Below the pieces are notes generated by a model. It ran no database searches and was not told the origin of the DNA. It was given only the letters and a program-made list of their open reading frames with translations. A DNA stretch of 64,000 bases from Colwellia sp. (GTDB taxonomy: Bacteria > Pseudomonadota > Gammaproteobacteria > Enterobacterales > Alteromonadaceae), in NCBI GenBank assembly GCA_022969175.1, contig JALJPB010000013.1:22079-86078 (forward strand), read 5' to 3'. The position numbers and the translations under genes were made by a program. Below, one piece after another: positions 7,290 through 16,431 of the stretch (position 1 is its first letter; every line of letters starts with the position of its first letter).

Positions 7290-8933
7290 TTAGTTCGAAT
7301 GTCTAAATTCTGGCGGAGATAAAATATAAACATCTTCAACATAAAATTGTTCAGCACTACTACTCTGCCACCAATGTTGCCAAGCTTCATCAACAATATT
7401 ATTGTTAATTAAGGCGTCTGGTTTTAATGCTGCGATCAAGCTGCCTGTCGACATTTGAGCGCCATAAGGTGAACGACGTTTGATCATCCCTGGGGTTAAT
7501 TGATTCGGATCACTCAAGCCCATACTACCAACCAACTCAAAGAAACTGGCCAAAGTATTGTGGTGATAATTTTTAACACGCTCGCTTTTGCTTTTAATAT
7601 TTATTGCTTTGGCTCTTGCTGGATTTTGTGTAGCAACCCCCGTTGGACAGTTGTTGGTATTACAATGCCTTGACTGAATACAACCAATCGCCATCATCAT
7701 AGTTCTAGCAGCATTTACCACATCAGCTCCGGCAGCAATTTTTGTCAATAAATCAAAGCCTGTCGCAGTTTTTCCTGAAGCAATAATTTTTATTTTATCG
7801 CGCAGGCCAACGCCTATTAAGGCATTATTAACAAAGTTAACACTTTCGAGACAAATCATACCAAGGCGATTAGTAAACTCAACTGGAGCTGCGCCAGTAC
7901 CGCCTTCAGCGCCATCTACAGTTATGAAATCAGGTATTATCCCTGTTTCAAGCATAGCTTTACAAATGCTCAAAAATTCAGCTGGGTTACCAATGCAAAG
8001 TTTAAAGCCAACAGGTTTACCGCCACTTAATTCACGACATTGTTTAACAAAACTTAATAACGCTTTGGGAGAGGTACATTCTGGATTGACCGCCGGCGAT
8101 ATACAGTCTTTATCCATAGGGATATGGCGGATTTTAGCTATTTCCTCGGTAATTTTAGCTTTCGGCAATACCCCACCATGACCGGGTTTTGCCCCTTGAG
8201 ATAGCTTTATTTCAATCATTTTTATTTGTGGAAGTTTAGCTGTTTTGGTAAAAGTTTCAGGGTTAAACCGACCATTTTCATCGCGACAACCAAAAAGTCC
8301 AGTACCTAATTGCCAAACAATGTCACCGCCATGTTTTAAATGATAGGGACTAGCGGCACCTTCACCAGTATTGTGATAACAACCGGCCTTTTTAGCACCT
8401 AAATTTAATGCTTCAATGGCATTAGTGCTTAGTGAGCCAAAACTCATTGCTGAGATATTTAAATAAGAAGCTGAATAAGGTTGAGTACAATCAGGACCAC
8501 CTATGCTCACTTGTTTTGCTTCCTCATTGATATGTTGAGGGGCTAATGAATGCCACAAACTCAGGTAGTTGTCTTCAACTAAATTTCTTTGAGTACCAAA
8601 GGCAATGGTATCGCGAATGTTTTTTGCTCGTTGGTAAACTAAAGTTCTTTGCTCTCGGTTAAAAGGTCGCTCCTCGGTATCGTTAGCAATAAAGTATTGT
8701 TGGATTTCAACACGATAAGATTCAAGGAAGTAGCGTAAATAAGCGACAACAGGATAAAGACGGTTAAGACTGTGTTGACTAAAACGTAAATCGTAGAAAC
8801 CTATTAAGGTATAAACCAAACTAGCTGATAAAATAATAGCGCTAAAAATGCTGCTAGTTTCTTTAAAAAAATATAATGCGAGTACATTGCCTAAACTTGC
8901 GATTAGCCAATAAACTATTTGCATGATGGTCAT
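7290..8933 (-). CDS. FMN-binding glutamate synthase-family protein
   Basis: Membrane-anchored protein of 547 residues carrying the FMN and 3Fe-4S domain of the glutamate synthase large subunit, but no amidotransferase or reductase domain. Two hydrophobic segments occupy the first 45 residues. The core has the GAKPGHGG, VDGAEGGTGAAP and IIASGKTATGFD motifs of the FMN barrel and the cysteine cluster CIQSRHCNTNNCPTGVATQ for the iron-sulfur centre. Stand-alone proteins of this kind are common, and their real substrate is mostly unproven. It is convergent with the lysine operon. Confidence 0.85.
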   Translation of the reverse strand: MTIMQIVYWLIASLGNVLALYFFKETSSIFSAIILSASLVYTLIGFYDLRFSQHSLNRLYPVVAYLRYFLESYRVEIQQYFIANDTEERPFNREQRTLVYQRAKNIRDTIAFGTQRNLVEDNYLSLWHSLAPQHINEEAKQVSIGGPDCTQPYSASYLNISAMSFGSLSTNAIEALNLGAKKAGCYHNTGEGAASPYHLKHGGDIVWQLGTGLFGCRDENGRFNPETFTKTAKLPQIKMIEIKLSQGAKPGHGGVLPKAKITEEIAKIRHIPMDKDCISPAVNPECTSPKALLSFVKQCRELSGGKPVGFKLCIGNPAEFLSICKAMLETGIIPDFITVDGAEGGTGAAPVEFTNRLGMICLESVNFVNNALIGVGLRDKIKIIASGKTATGFDLLTKIAAGADVVNAARTMMMAIGCIQSRHCNTNNCPTGVATQNPARAKAINIKSKSERVKNYHHNTLASFFELVGSMGLSDPNQLTPGMIKRRSPYGAQMSTGSLIAALKPDALINNNIVDEAWQHWWQSSSAEQFYVEDVYILSPPEFRHSN

Positions 8934-9105
8934 ATAACATCCCTTTTGTTGTTTTTAATGATTATGTCTGGTAACTATATCTGTGTCTTTAATTATTTTA
9001 CCCTCAATGGTAATGCTATTTTTTGTTGTTAACGCCTATATGTGTGAACAGCCATGCTATTAGTTGTGTCATTGACGGTCTTTAATTTTAATCATCAAAT
9101 ATCAA

Positions 9106-9137
9106 TTGTGATAATGTAACATATGTTATATTATCAC
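9106..9137 (+). promoter_or_regulatory. Zur/Fur-type palindromic operator over a promoter
   Basis: A 30-bp palindrome has half sites GTGATAATGTAACAT (9108-9122) and ATGTTATATTATCAC (9123-9137), with one mismatch between halves. It overlaps a promoter-like pair, TTGTGA (9106-9111) and TATTAT (9129-9134), spaced 17 bases. The downstream zinc-uptake genes make the zinc repressor Zur the most likely binder; a Fur-family relative is the alternative. The centre is not the usual Zur consensus. Confidence 0.6.
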
Positions 9138-9143
9138 TTAATC

Positions 9144-9440
9144 ATGAAAGATATACTTCGTTTTCCTAATCAATACCTATCAAAAATTAGCGTTATTCTG
9201 CTAATTGCCTATTTGTGTGCCTTTGTCAGTCATGCGCAGCATTTTGATTTGGTTGTTGATGTTAACGAAACTCAGCAATGTCAGTTGTGTCAAAATAATA
9301 TTGATACACCGCCTAGTCTTTCATTATCCATTCTACCAACAATGGTCTGTTATCAATTGTTGGTCAATACTTCGATTACTTGCTGTTTTATTTCAACAGC
9401 TCATCAAAGACCTCACCTTAGAGCACCGCCCGTTTACTAA
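9144..9440 (+). CDS. Small periplasmic zinc-uptake accessory protein (DUF2946-like)
   Basis: About 98 residues with a signal peptide or membrane segment (residues 13-32, ending near SHAQH), a CQLC cysteine pair, further cysteines, histidines, and a C-terminal RAPP motif. This layout is that of small proteins found directly upstream of ZnuD-type receptors and thought to handle zinc. The ATG at 9144 is preferred because an upstream in-frame ATG at 9123 lies inside the operator. No ribosome binding site is visible. The 61-base gap to the receptor suggests one transcript. The function is inferred from context. Confidence 0.6.
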   Translation: MKDILRFPNQYLSKISVILLIAYLCAFVSHAQHFDLVVDVNETQQCQLCQNNIDTPPSLSLSILPTMVCYQLLVNTSITCCFISTAHQRPHLRAPPVY

Positions 9441-9501
9441 TTTTTCCTTGCAGGCTCTTTTCCTGTTCTTTTAAAATTCGTTAAATAAATTTGGTGTCAT
9501 T

Positions 9502-11865
9502 ATGCAATTTAGTAAAATAGTGTCCGCGTGTTCGTGGTCAGTACTGCTGTCGAGTGTTTTATTTAGTCAACAAACGCTTGCTCAAAAAATTTCTGGTAAA
9601 GTTATTAAAGAAAATGGAGAGTTGCTCTCTAAAGTTAAAATAACAAACTCAGTGAATAATCAAGTGATACTAACTGATAGCCAGGGACGTTTTGTCCTTG
9701 ATGATCTTGCTGAGGGTATAGTGGAGTTACATCTCAGTGAAAAAAACTATAGTCATTTAAGTCAAAGAGTTGTTGTTAATAATCAAGACATATCAAACTT
9801 GGTAATTGAGTTAAGCCCAACCGTTTTTGAAATAATCGATGTTTATGCTACACCTTTACATTCATCATCTATTGAATCCGCTTTACCTGTTAACGTGCTT
9901 TCAAGTGACGAGCTGAGATTAAAACAAGCGTCCACTTTAGGGGAGACTTTAAAAAATGAAGTCGGTATTCATTCTACTTATTATGGGCCAGTAGCAAGTA
10001 GTCCTATTATTCGTGGTTTAGATGGTCCGAGAGTATTAATTACTCAAAATGGTTTGGACGCTGGCGATGCTTCTCGAGTAGGACCCGATCACGTTGCTGC
10101 CTCTGAAACTTCAACCGCGACTCAAATTGAAGTACTGCGAGGTCCCGCGACTTTATTTTATGGCAGTGGCGCCATTGGTGGTGTGGTTAATGTAGTTGAT
10201 AACCGAATTCCTACATCAATAGACAACACTGTTGAGTGGTTAGTGCAGCACAATAGTGTCGCAACTGAGAATCAAGCGTCATTGAGTTTACAAACAGGTA
10301 AAGGCAGTATGGCATTTCACCTTGATGGTTTTTGGCGAGAGTCATCAGACTATAAAATTGCTGGTGAAGCTGCTTTGGAATATGAAGAGCATCATGGCGA
10401 AGGCGAACATCGTGGCGAAGAAGAGCACCATGATGAGGGTAAGGGGGTATTGGAAAATAGTGCGTCGAAATCACAGGGGTTTACCTTAGGTAGCAGTTAT
10501 CTTTTTGATAATGGTTATGCCGGTATCTCTTATGGATATATGAATCGTCAATATGGCATACCTGGGCATGCACTTCATGAAGACGATGCTGTTAGTGGTG
10601 AAAGTGAAGATGATCACGATGAAGGTGTTGCTGCGGATATGGAACAACAACGTATTCAGCTATTAAGTGAGCTGAACTTTTCGGCACAATTTATTAATCG
10701 TATGCAAGTTAAATTAGCTTTTACCGATTACCAACATCAAGAGATTGAGCATGGCGAGATTGGCACTGTGTTTAATAATGACAGCCTAGAAACGCGAATC
10801 GATTTATATCATCGAGAAATAAATGGATTTAATGGAGCGTGGACGGTGCACTATAAAAAATCGGATTTTGAAGCCATTGGCGATGAAGCTTTTACTCCGC
10901 CGTCGAGTACACAAGCTTTGGCGTTTGCATGGTTGGAGGAAAAGCATTTTTCAGAGCAAGTATTATTGCAGTTTGGTGTTAGGGTTGAGCAAGTATCACT
11001 TAATGCCGACAGTGTAAAGTTGTTCACTGTTGCTCAACAAGACTTTACGCCACTAAGTACCTCACTTGGCTTGGTATGGGATTTTACTCAAGGTTATAAT
11101 CTTGGTGCTTCTATCGCTTATTCACAGCGGGCACCTTCAGCACCAGAGCTGTATTCTTATGGCCCACATATCGGTACCAATACTTTTGAAGTTGGCGCTT
11201 TATACGATGTTGTTGACTTAGGTCATGGTGAGTTTGACGTGATAGTTACTCAGCAATCACCCAGTATAGAAACATCAACGAATGTTGACTTAACCTTACG
11301 TAAATTCACCGGGGATTTTGGTTTTGTCGTCAGTGTATTTTATAATCAAATAGACGATTTTTACTATCAACAAGATACTGGATTTATTACTGTAGAAGGC
11401 GAGCAAGAACTTCCGGTATTAGCATTCAAACAGGATGATGTCGATATGTATGGCATAGAAGCCGAGGTTGTTTATCAGCTATCTGAGCCATTAAAAGCAA
11501 CCTTGTTTACTGATGTAATTCAGGCAAACTTATCGAATAATGACGCTTTACCAAGAATTCCGCCAATGCGAGTTGGTTTAGTGCTAAATTATCAAAACCA
11601 AGCATTTTCTGGTGAGATGAGTATTAGTCACTATTTTGATCAGACTGATATTGGACCATTAGAAACGCCGACTGATGGTTATACCATGCTTGATGCTAAT
11701 TTTAATTATTACTTAGATGACATAGGCCTTGAGAGTGATGTGGTGTTGTTTGTAAAAGGACAAAACCTCACAAATGTTAATGCACGAGTCCACTCATCAT
11801 TTATAAAAAATGTTGCTCCTTTACCAGGAAGAGGGCTAACACTTGGTATTCGTGGAAGTTTTTAA
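9502..11865 (+). CDS. TonB-dependent outer-membrane receptor, ZnuD-like
   Basis: Outer-membrane receptor of 787 residues, probably for zinc. It has a signal peptide (to about residue 28, ending LAQK), a carboxypeptidase-regulatory-like domain (about 30-110), a plug domain with the SPIIRGLDGPRVLI and VLRGPATLFYGSGAIGGVVNV motifs, and a barrel ending in a terminal Phe. Two predicted loops are unusually rich in His, Glu and Asp (10384-10440 and 10576-10628), as in ZnuD receptors that bind zinc outside the cell. It follows a small accessory gene and the Zur-like operator, so induction by zinc shortage is expected. A siderophore or haem substrate is less likely. Confidence 0.82.
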   Translation: MQFSKIVSACSWSVLLSSVLFSQQTLAQKISGKVIKENGELLSKVKITNSVNNQVILTDSQGRFVLDDLAEGIVELHLSEKNYSHLSQRVVVNNQDISNLVIELSPTVFEIIDVYATPLHSSSIESALPVNVLSSDELRLKQASTLGETLKNEVGIHSTYYGPVASSPIIRGLDGPRVLITQNGLDAGDASRVGPDHVAASETSTATQIEVLRGPATLFYGSGAIGGVVNVVDNRIPTSIDNTVEWLVQHNSVATENQASLSLQTGKGSMAFHLDGFWRESSDYKIAGEAALEYEEHHGEGEHRGEEEHHDEGKGVLENSASKSQGFTLGSSYLFDNGYAGISYGYMNRQYGIPGHALHEDDAVSGESEDDHDEGVAADMEQQRIQLLSELNFSAQFINRMQVKLAFTDYQHQEIEHGEIGTVFNNDSLETRIDLYHREINGFNGAWTVHYKKSDFEAIGDEAFTPPSSTQALAFAWLEEKHFSEQVLLQFGVRVEQVSLNADSVKLFTVAQQDFTPLSTSLGLVWDFTQGYNLGASIAYSQRAPSAPELYSYGPHIGTNTFEVGALYDVVDLGHGEFDVIVTQQSPSIETSTNVDLTLRKFTGDFGFVVSVFYNQIDDFYYQQDTGFITVEGEQELPVLAFKQDDVDMYGIEAEVVYQLSEPLKATLFTDVIQANLSNNDALPRIPPMRVGLVLNYQNQAFSGEMSISHYFDQTDIGPLETPTDGYTMLDANFNYYLDDIGLESDVVLFVKGQNLTNVNARVHSSFIKNVAPLPGRGLTLGIRGSF

Positions 11866-11990
11866 AAAGAGTGAAAAATAGACAAATAAAAGCTAATTTT
11901 TAATCTATACTCACTGCTTACATTTTGACTTCAACTTTTTTATGATTAAAAAATGTAAGTTGTTAATAATAATAATTATGAGGAGGTAAA

Positions 11991-12386
11991 ATGAAATATC
12001 GTTTAAGTTTTGCTGATCTTAATCTTCTTAGTGAAGACATTATTGAAGTGATAATAGATGAAGGTGTTGAGTTTTCATTAGAAATGATGGATGAATATGA
12101 TCAATTTTTATCGCAACATTTTCATCATGACTTTGGGGTGTTAATCAATCGGGTACATCAATATAGTTATAGTTATGAAGTACAGTTAAGTATTGCTTCT
12201 CATGAAAATCTTAAAGCAATAGGCGTAGTAAATTACAGTGAACAAAGTAAAAGATCGACCGAGAAAATTAAAAAATTACGCGCTATGGATGGCTGGAATT
12301 TACAAGAGTTTTCAGGTGTGGAAATGGGCTGGCAAAAAGCATTTTCTTGGTTACAACAAGAACTAGAGAAGTTAAAAGTTTCTTAA
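11991..12386 (+). CDS. Hypothetical protein, 131 residues
   Basis: A good Shine-Dalgarno (GAGGAGG) precedes the ATG, which supports a real gene. The protein is soluble, acidic in its N-terminal half and Lys-rich towards the C-terminus, with no signal peptide or membrane segment. Its predicted alternation of strands and helices and its size resemble SpoIIAA-like/STAS proteins, but this is only an impression. It has its own terminator downstream and no operon partner. Function unknown. Confidence 0.7.
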   Translation: MKYRLSFADLNLLSEDIIEVIIDEGVEFSLEMMDEYDQFLSQHFHHDFGVLINRVHQYSYSYEVQLSIASHENLKAIGVVNYSEQSKRSTEKIKKLRAMDGWNLQEFSGVEMGWQKAFSWLQQELEKLKVS

Positions 12387-12404
12387 CAGTTTCACGTTAT
12401 AAAT

Positions 12405-12462
12405 AAAGAAGGCTCATTTATTAACATTAGTTAGATACGTTAATAAATGAGCCTTCTTTTTT
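12405..12462. terminator. Strong bidirectional terminator
   Basis: An 18-bp stem, GAAGGCTCATTTATTAAC (12408-12425) with GTTAATAAATGAGCCTTC (12439-12456), has a 13-base loop. A T-run follows on the plus strand and A-rich sequence flanks the other side. It serves the converging hypothetical gene and hemL. Confidence 0.88.
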
Positions 12463-12510
12463 AGTCGGTTTTTTTGTTTAAACTACTTTGTTTAGCTTCT
12501 TATTGTTTAT

Positions 12511-13809
12511 TTACAGTTGAGCAAAACACTTGTCAGCAGCAACTAAGGTTTTTTCAATAATATCATCAGTATGAGCCATTGATAAAAATCCAGTTTCAAA
12601 TGCTGAAGGCGCTAAATAAATACCTTCAGCTAACATCAAGTTAAAGAAACGTTTGAATTTATCTGCATCGCAAGAGGTTGCTTGTTCATAAGTGGTGATC
12701 GAATCGCTAGAGGTAAACCCTTCAGGAGTAAAGAAGAAACCAAACATTGCGCCGACATAATTAACACTTAATGATATGCCGTTCCGTTCAGCAGCAGCTT
12801 GAAAGCCCATCGCTAATTTTTCTGTAGCTTTTTCTAGTTGCTGATGTTTATCACCTTTGGCAAGTTCTGTTAGTGCGGCAAGACCTGCAGCCATCGCTAA
12901 TGGGTTACCTGATAATGTTCCTGCTTGGTAAACCGGGCCAACAGGAGCAATGTAATCCATGATTTCTTTTTTACCGCCAAATGCGCCAACAGGCATGCCG
13001 CCACCAATGATTTTACCTAAAGTAGTTAAATCTGGCGTGATATTATAATGGGCTTGCGCGCCACCTAAAGCCACACGAAAGCCAGTCATGACTTCATCAA
13101 AAATCAACACACTTTTATATTGGTGACAAACTTCGCGTAAGCCCACAAGAAAACCTTCTACAGGAGGAATGCAATTCATGTTGCCAGCAACAGGCTCAAC
13201 AATAATACAAGCAATTTGATCGCCAAATTGGTTGAATATTTCTTTTACTTGTTCAAGGTTGTTATAGCTAACCGTGAGTGTATGTTTAGCAATATCAGCT
13301 GGAATTCCAGGAGAGCTAGGAACACCAAGTGTTAATGCGCCAGAGCCTGCTTTAACTAATAATGAGTCAGCATGGCCATGGTAACAGCCTTCAAATTTTA
13401 ATATTTTATCACGTCCGGTATAACCACGAGCTAGGCGAATTGCACTCATCGTCGCTTCTGTACCTGAACTTACCATACGTAATGATTCCATGGACGGTAC
13501 CAACTCACGTACTTTCTCAGCCATGGTAATTTCAATTTCAGTTGGCGCACCAAAACTTAAGCCATTTTTTGCTGTTTCAATTACGGCTTCAAGAATTGCT
13601 GGATGGTTATGACCTAGAATCATCGGACCCCAAGAGCCAACATAATCAATATAAGCATTATCATCAGCATCATAAATATAAGCACCCTCAGCACGTTTTA
13701 CAAAGCAAGGTGTACCGCCAACACTATTAAAGGCTCTAACAGGTGAATTTACGCCACCAGGGATAACATTTTTAGCATGGTCAAATAACTGTTGAGATTT
13801 GTTCATCAT
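12511..13809 (-). CDS. hemL: Glutamate-1-semialdehyde 2,1-aminomutase
   Basis: PLP/PMP enzyme that converts glutamate-1-semialdehyde to 5-aminolevulinate, the second step of the C5 haem pathway. Length 432, usual for HemL. The N-terminus ([12 protein letters not shown]), the FDEVMTGFR segment and the PLP lysine in [17 protein letters not shown] are all present, as is [16 protein letters not shown]. It starts at an ATG-ATG pair. It lies upstream of no other haem gene here, though hemJ lies 2.6 kb away. Confidence 0.96.
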   Translation of the reverse strand: MMNKSQQLFDHAKNVIPGGVNSPVRAFNSVGGTPCFVKRAEGAYIYDADDNAYIDYVGSWGPMILGHNHPAILEAVIETAKNGLSFGAPTEIEITMAEKVRELVPSMESLRMVSSGTEATMSAIRLARGYTGRDKILKFEGCYHGHADSLLVKAGSGALTLGVPSSPGIPADIAKHTLTVSYNNLEQVKEIFNQFGDQIACIIVEPVAGNMNCIPPVEGFLVGLREVCHQYKSVLIFDEVMTGFRVALGGAQAHYNITPDLTTLGKIIGGGMPVGAFGGKKEIMDYIAPVGPVYQAGTLSGNPLAMAAGLAALTELAKGDKHQQLEKATEKLAMGFQAAAERNGISLSVNYVGAMFGFFFTPEGFTSSDSITTYEQATSCDADKFKRFFNLMLAEGIYLAPSAFETGFLSMAHTDDIIEKTLVAADKCFAQL

Positions 13810-13892
13810 AATAAAGTCACTTCTTATCTACTGAGTGCAAGAATTTATTTCTTACACTGAAAAATAGGGTTTGTTGCTAGTTTGTCTTCAAT

Positions 13893-14900
13893 TTACTTCT
13901 TGGTAAACCAGGTTACGGGTTTTTCATACTGGCTTAGTTTTTCGTCAACGCCTAAAGTTAGAGCAAATAATGCCATACGTACTAAAACACCGTTTTGTGC
14001 TTGTCTAAAAATAGCCAGGTTTTCTAAATCATTTAAATCAGTATCAAGTTCGTTTGCTTCGGGGCGGGAATCACGAGGTAAAGGGTGCATAATGACCGTA
14101 TGCTCCTTACAATATTCCTGATAAATCCTTTTATTTAAACTGAAATGACCACGATATAAATTAGCTTCATCTTTGCTCGCAAAGCGTTCTTGCTGAATAC
14201 GTGTTTGATAAATTACATCACACGCTAAATTACCAGCAATTTTATCGGTAATAATTACTTGGTGGCCGGCATTGCTTAATGCACTAACTATGCTCTCTGG
14301 CATTTGTAGGGCAATAGGCGAAACTAAAGTGATCTTTATCTTGTTATATAAACTTAATAATTTTGATAATGAATGAACCGTACGGCCATGCTTTAAATCC
14401 CCCATTAGTACAATGTTCAAGCCATCTAAACTTTTACCAAAGCGCTTCATTTCAGACTCTATAGTAAATAAGTCTAATAATGCTTGAGTTGGATGTTCAT
14501 TGGCGCCATCTCCGCCATTAATAACCGGAACTGTGCTACCTTGGGCAAATTCTGTCACTGAATGCATGGTTGGATGACGCATGGCTATCACGTCTGAATA
14601 ACCACTGATCACTTGGGCAGTATCAAAGAGTGATTCACCTTTGCTTAATGATGAATTTTCAACGCCTACGGTTTCACGAACAAAACCACCCAGTAAATTA
14701 AAAGCTGCGCCAAAACTGACTCTGGTTCTAGTGCTTGGTTCAAAAAATAAATTATTTAATATCGCCCCATCAAGGACATGACAACGTTTTTTTCGCTCAG
14801 CGTAAGGTGCCATCAAGGCAGAAACTTGTAGAATTCGAGAGATAGCTGTACGGTCAAATTGTGATACCGACAGAATATGGCTGCCTTGGAAATTCATCAT
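13893..14900 (-). CDS. pyrB: Aspartate carbamoyltransferase catalytic chain
   Basis: Transfers carbamoyl phosphate to aspartate in pyrimidine synthesis. The 335 residues contain the carbamoyl-phosphate motif FEPSTRTRVSF, GDLKHGRTVHSL and HPLPRDSRPE of the ATCase family. It is slightly longer than E. coli PyrB (311). No pyrI regulatory chain follows, so this enzyme is probably not controlled by nucleotides through PyrI, unless the chain is encoded elsewhere. A gap of 83 bases separates it from hemL on the same strand. Confidence 0.95.
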   Translation of the reverse strand: MMNFQGSHILSVSQFDRTAISRILQVSALMAPYAERKKRCHVLDGAILNNLFFEPSTRTRVSFGAAFNLLGGFVRETVGVENSSLSKGESLFDTAQVISGYSDVIAMRHPTMHSVTEFAQGSTVPVINGGDGANEHPTQALLDLFTIESEMKRFGKSLDGLNIVLMGDLKHGRTVHSLSKLLSLYNKIKITLVSPIALQMPESIVSALSNAGHQVIITDKIAGNLACDVIYQTRIQQERFASKDEANLYRGHFSLNKRIYQEYCKEHTVIMHPLPRDSRPEANELDTDLNDLENLAIFRQAQNGVLVRMALFALTLGVDEKLSQYEKPVTWFTKK

Positions 14901-15107
14901 AAAAGATTACCTAATCATCTTGCCTAAGAGGAAATTTGCCGCAGAAATATAGCATAAATTGCTTGCTTTTAGAATGGATAATCATGTCCTTGATTAACTT
15001 TGCTTAGTATTTTAGAACGAATTTAAACAATTTCGCGAATACAGTGTTCATGATGTATAGTTTAAAAACATTTGAGGTGATTTTTTTATCAGAAACTTGA
15101 GGGATTT

Positions 15108-15977
15108 ATGGGTCTTATAAAATGGACTTATTGTGTTTTTTTATTACTGTTTTATGCAAGTGGTTTGTCAGCCACTGATGTTGTTCGATATGTTGAGTCA
15201 GAAAAGTTTCCTGATGCAAAACAAAGTTATTTTGTTGATTTACTAACACTTGTTTTAGAGTCTAGCTTTGACCAATATGGTGATTATCAATTAATGAGTG
15301 TGGTTGCTGAAATGTCTCAGGCACGCACAACGTTGACTCTTGAGCGCAATGAAATGATTGATTTGACTTGGCGAATGAGCTCGAAAGCAATAGAACAACA
15401 GTTACAAGCCATTTATTTTCCATTACTGAAAGGTTTGATGGGTCACCGGATTTTTATTATTCGGGCGGACGAACAGGTAAATTTTGATAAAAACATCTCG
15501 CTCAAAGATTTGCAAAAAATAGTTGCTGGACAAGGTCAACATTGGCCAGATACTGAAATTTTAATCGCTAATAACTTTAAAGTTACCTCTGGTTATGATG
15601 ATTATTTAATGACGATGTTAACCAAGAAACGATTTGACTATTTCCCTCGGGCTCTTCATGAGCCTTGGCTTGAAATAAAAGATAAACCAGAATTTATTAT
15701 CGAAAAAAACTTGATGTTAAGATACCCCGCACCTATGTATTTTTTTGTTAATAAAACCAATAAGCGCTTACATCAAAGATTAACTTATGGCTTTGAGAAA
15801 ATAGTCAAATCAGGGCAGTTTGAAAAGTTATTTTTAAATCACCCGATAACGTCAGGTATTCTTGAAAAAGCAAAAGTAAGAAAACGGGTTATCTTTGATT
15901 TAGAAAACCCATTGTTATCTGAAAAGTCTAAAGAACTATTCACTAAAAAGCATTTGTGGATTGAGGTCTCACATTAA
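15108..15977 (+). CDS. Periplasmic solute-binding-like protein
   Basis: A 289-residue exported protein with a signal peptide (residues 1-22, ending LSATD). The rest has the layout of a type II periplasmic binding domain, with two lobes and a typical C-terminal GFEKIVKSGQFEKLF segment near the end. It lacks a lipobox and no transporter genes sit beside it, so it may be an orphan sensor or binding protein, as is frequent in Alteromonadales. Ligand unknown. Confidence 0.65.
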   Translation: MGLIKWTYCVFLLLFYASGLSATDVVRYVESEKFPDAKQSYFVDLLTLVLESSFDQYGDYQLMSVVAEMSQARTTLTLERNEMIDLTWRMSSKAIEQQLQAIYFPLLKGLMGHRIFIIRADEQVNFDKNISLKDLQKIVAGQGQHWPDTEILIANNFKVTSGYDDYLMTMLTKKRFDYFPRALHEPWLEIKDKPEFIIEKNLMLRYPAPMYFFVNKTNKRLHQRLTYGFEKIVKSGQFEKLFLNHPITSGILEKAKVRKRVIFDLENPLLSEKSKELFTKKHLWIEVSH

Positions 15978-15999
15978 ACCTAACGACATTTTATCTGCT

Positions 16000-16431
16000 T
16001 TAGAAGGGTTTTACATAGGCTAAAATAATGATGGCAAATAATGTTAGTACCGGAATTTCATTGAATAGTCGATAAAACTTTCCAGAGCGAGTATTTTTAT
16101 CTTGTTGAAAAGTACTAACCAACTTAAAGCAGTAACCGTGGTAGACAAGTAAAAAAATCACTAAGGTTAATTTTATATGCAGCCATTTAGCTGCAACAAA
16201 CCAAGCATACCCATAAAAATAAATTATAGCACCACCTAAAAGAACGGTTAATATGGCAAATGGAGTAATGAAATATAATAACCGTTTCTCCATGCCTTTG
16301 AGTTGTTCACTCACATCAGTTGATTGTGTTTCTGCATGGTTGACAAATAAACGCGGTAAATAAAAAATACCAGCAAACCAAGCAACCATAAAAATAACAT
16401 GGAAAGCTTTAAGCCAAAGTAATATTGTCAT
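16000..16431 (-). CDS. hemJ: Protoporphyrinogen oxidase HemJ
   Basis: Inner-membrane haem enzyme of 143 residues with four predicted membrane helices, which oxidises protoporphyrinogen IX in bacteria without HemG or HemY. The HemJ signature is clear: His11 in LKAFHVIFMVAWFAGIFYLPRL, and a later KLTLV segment. Its ATG shares one base with the stop codon of the upstream ClC gene (TAATG), which indicates translational coupling. Confidence 0.88.
   Translation of the reverse strand: MTILLWLKAFHVIFMVAWFAGIFYLPRLFVNHAETQSTDVSEQLKGMEKRLLYFITPFAILTVLLGGAIIYFYGYAWFVAAKWLHIKLTLVIFLLVYHGYCFKLVSTFQQDKNTRSGKFYRLFNEIPVLTLFAIIILAYVKPF

Noticed and set aside
10211..10474. Minus-strand His/Tyr-rich open frame
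   Set aside because: Shadow of the acidic, His-rich loop of the TonB receptor.
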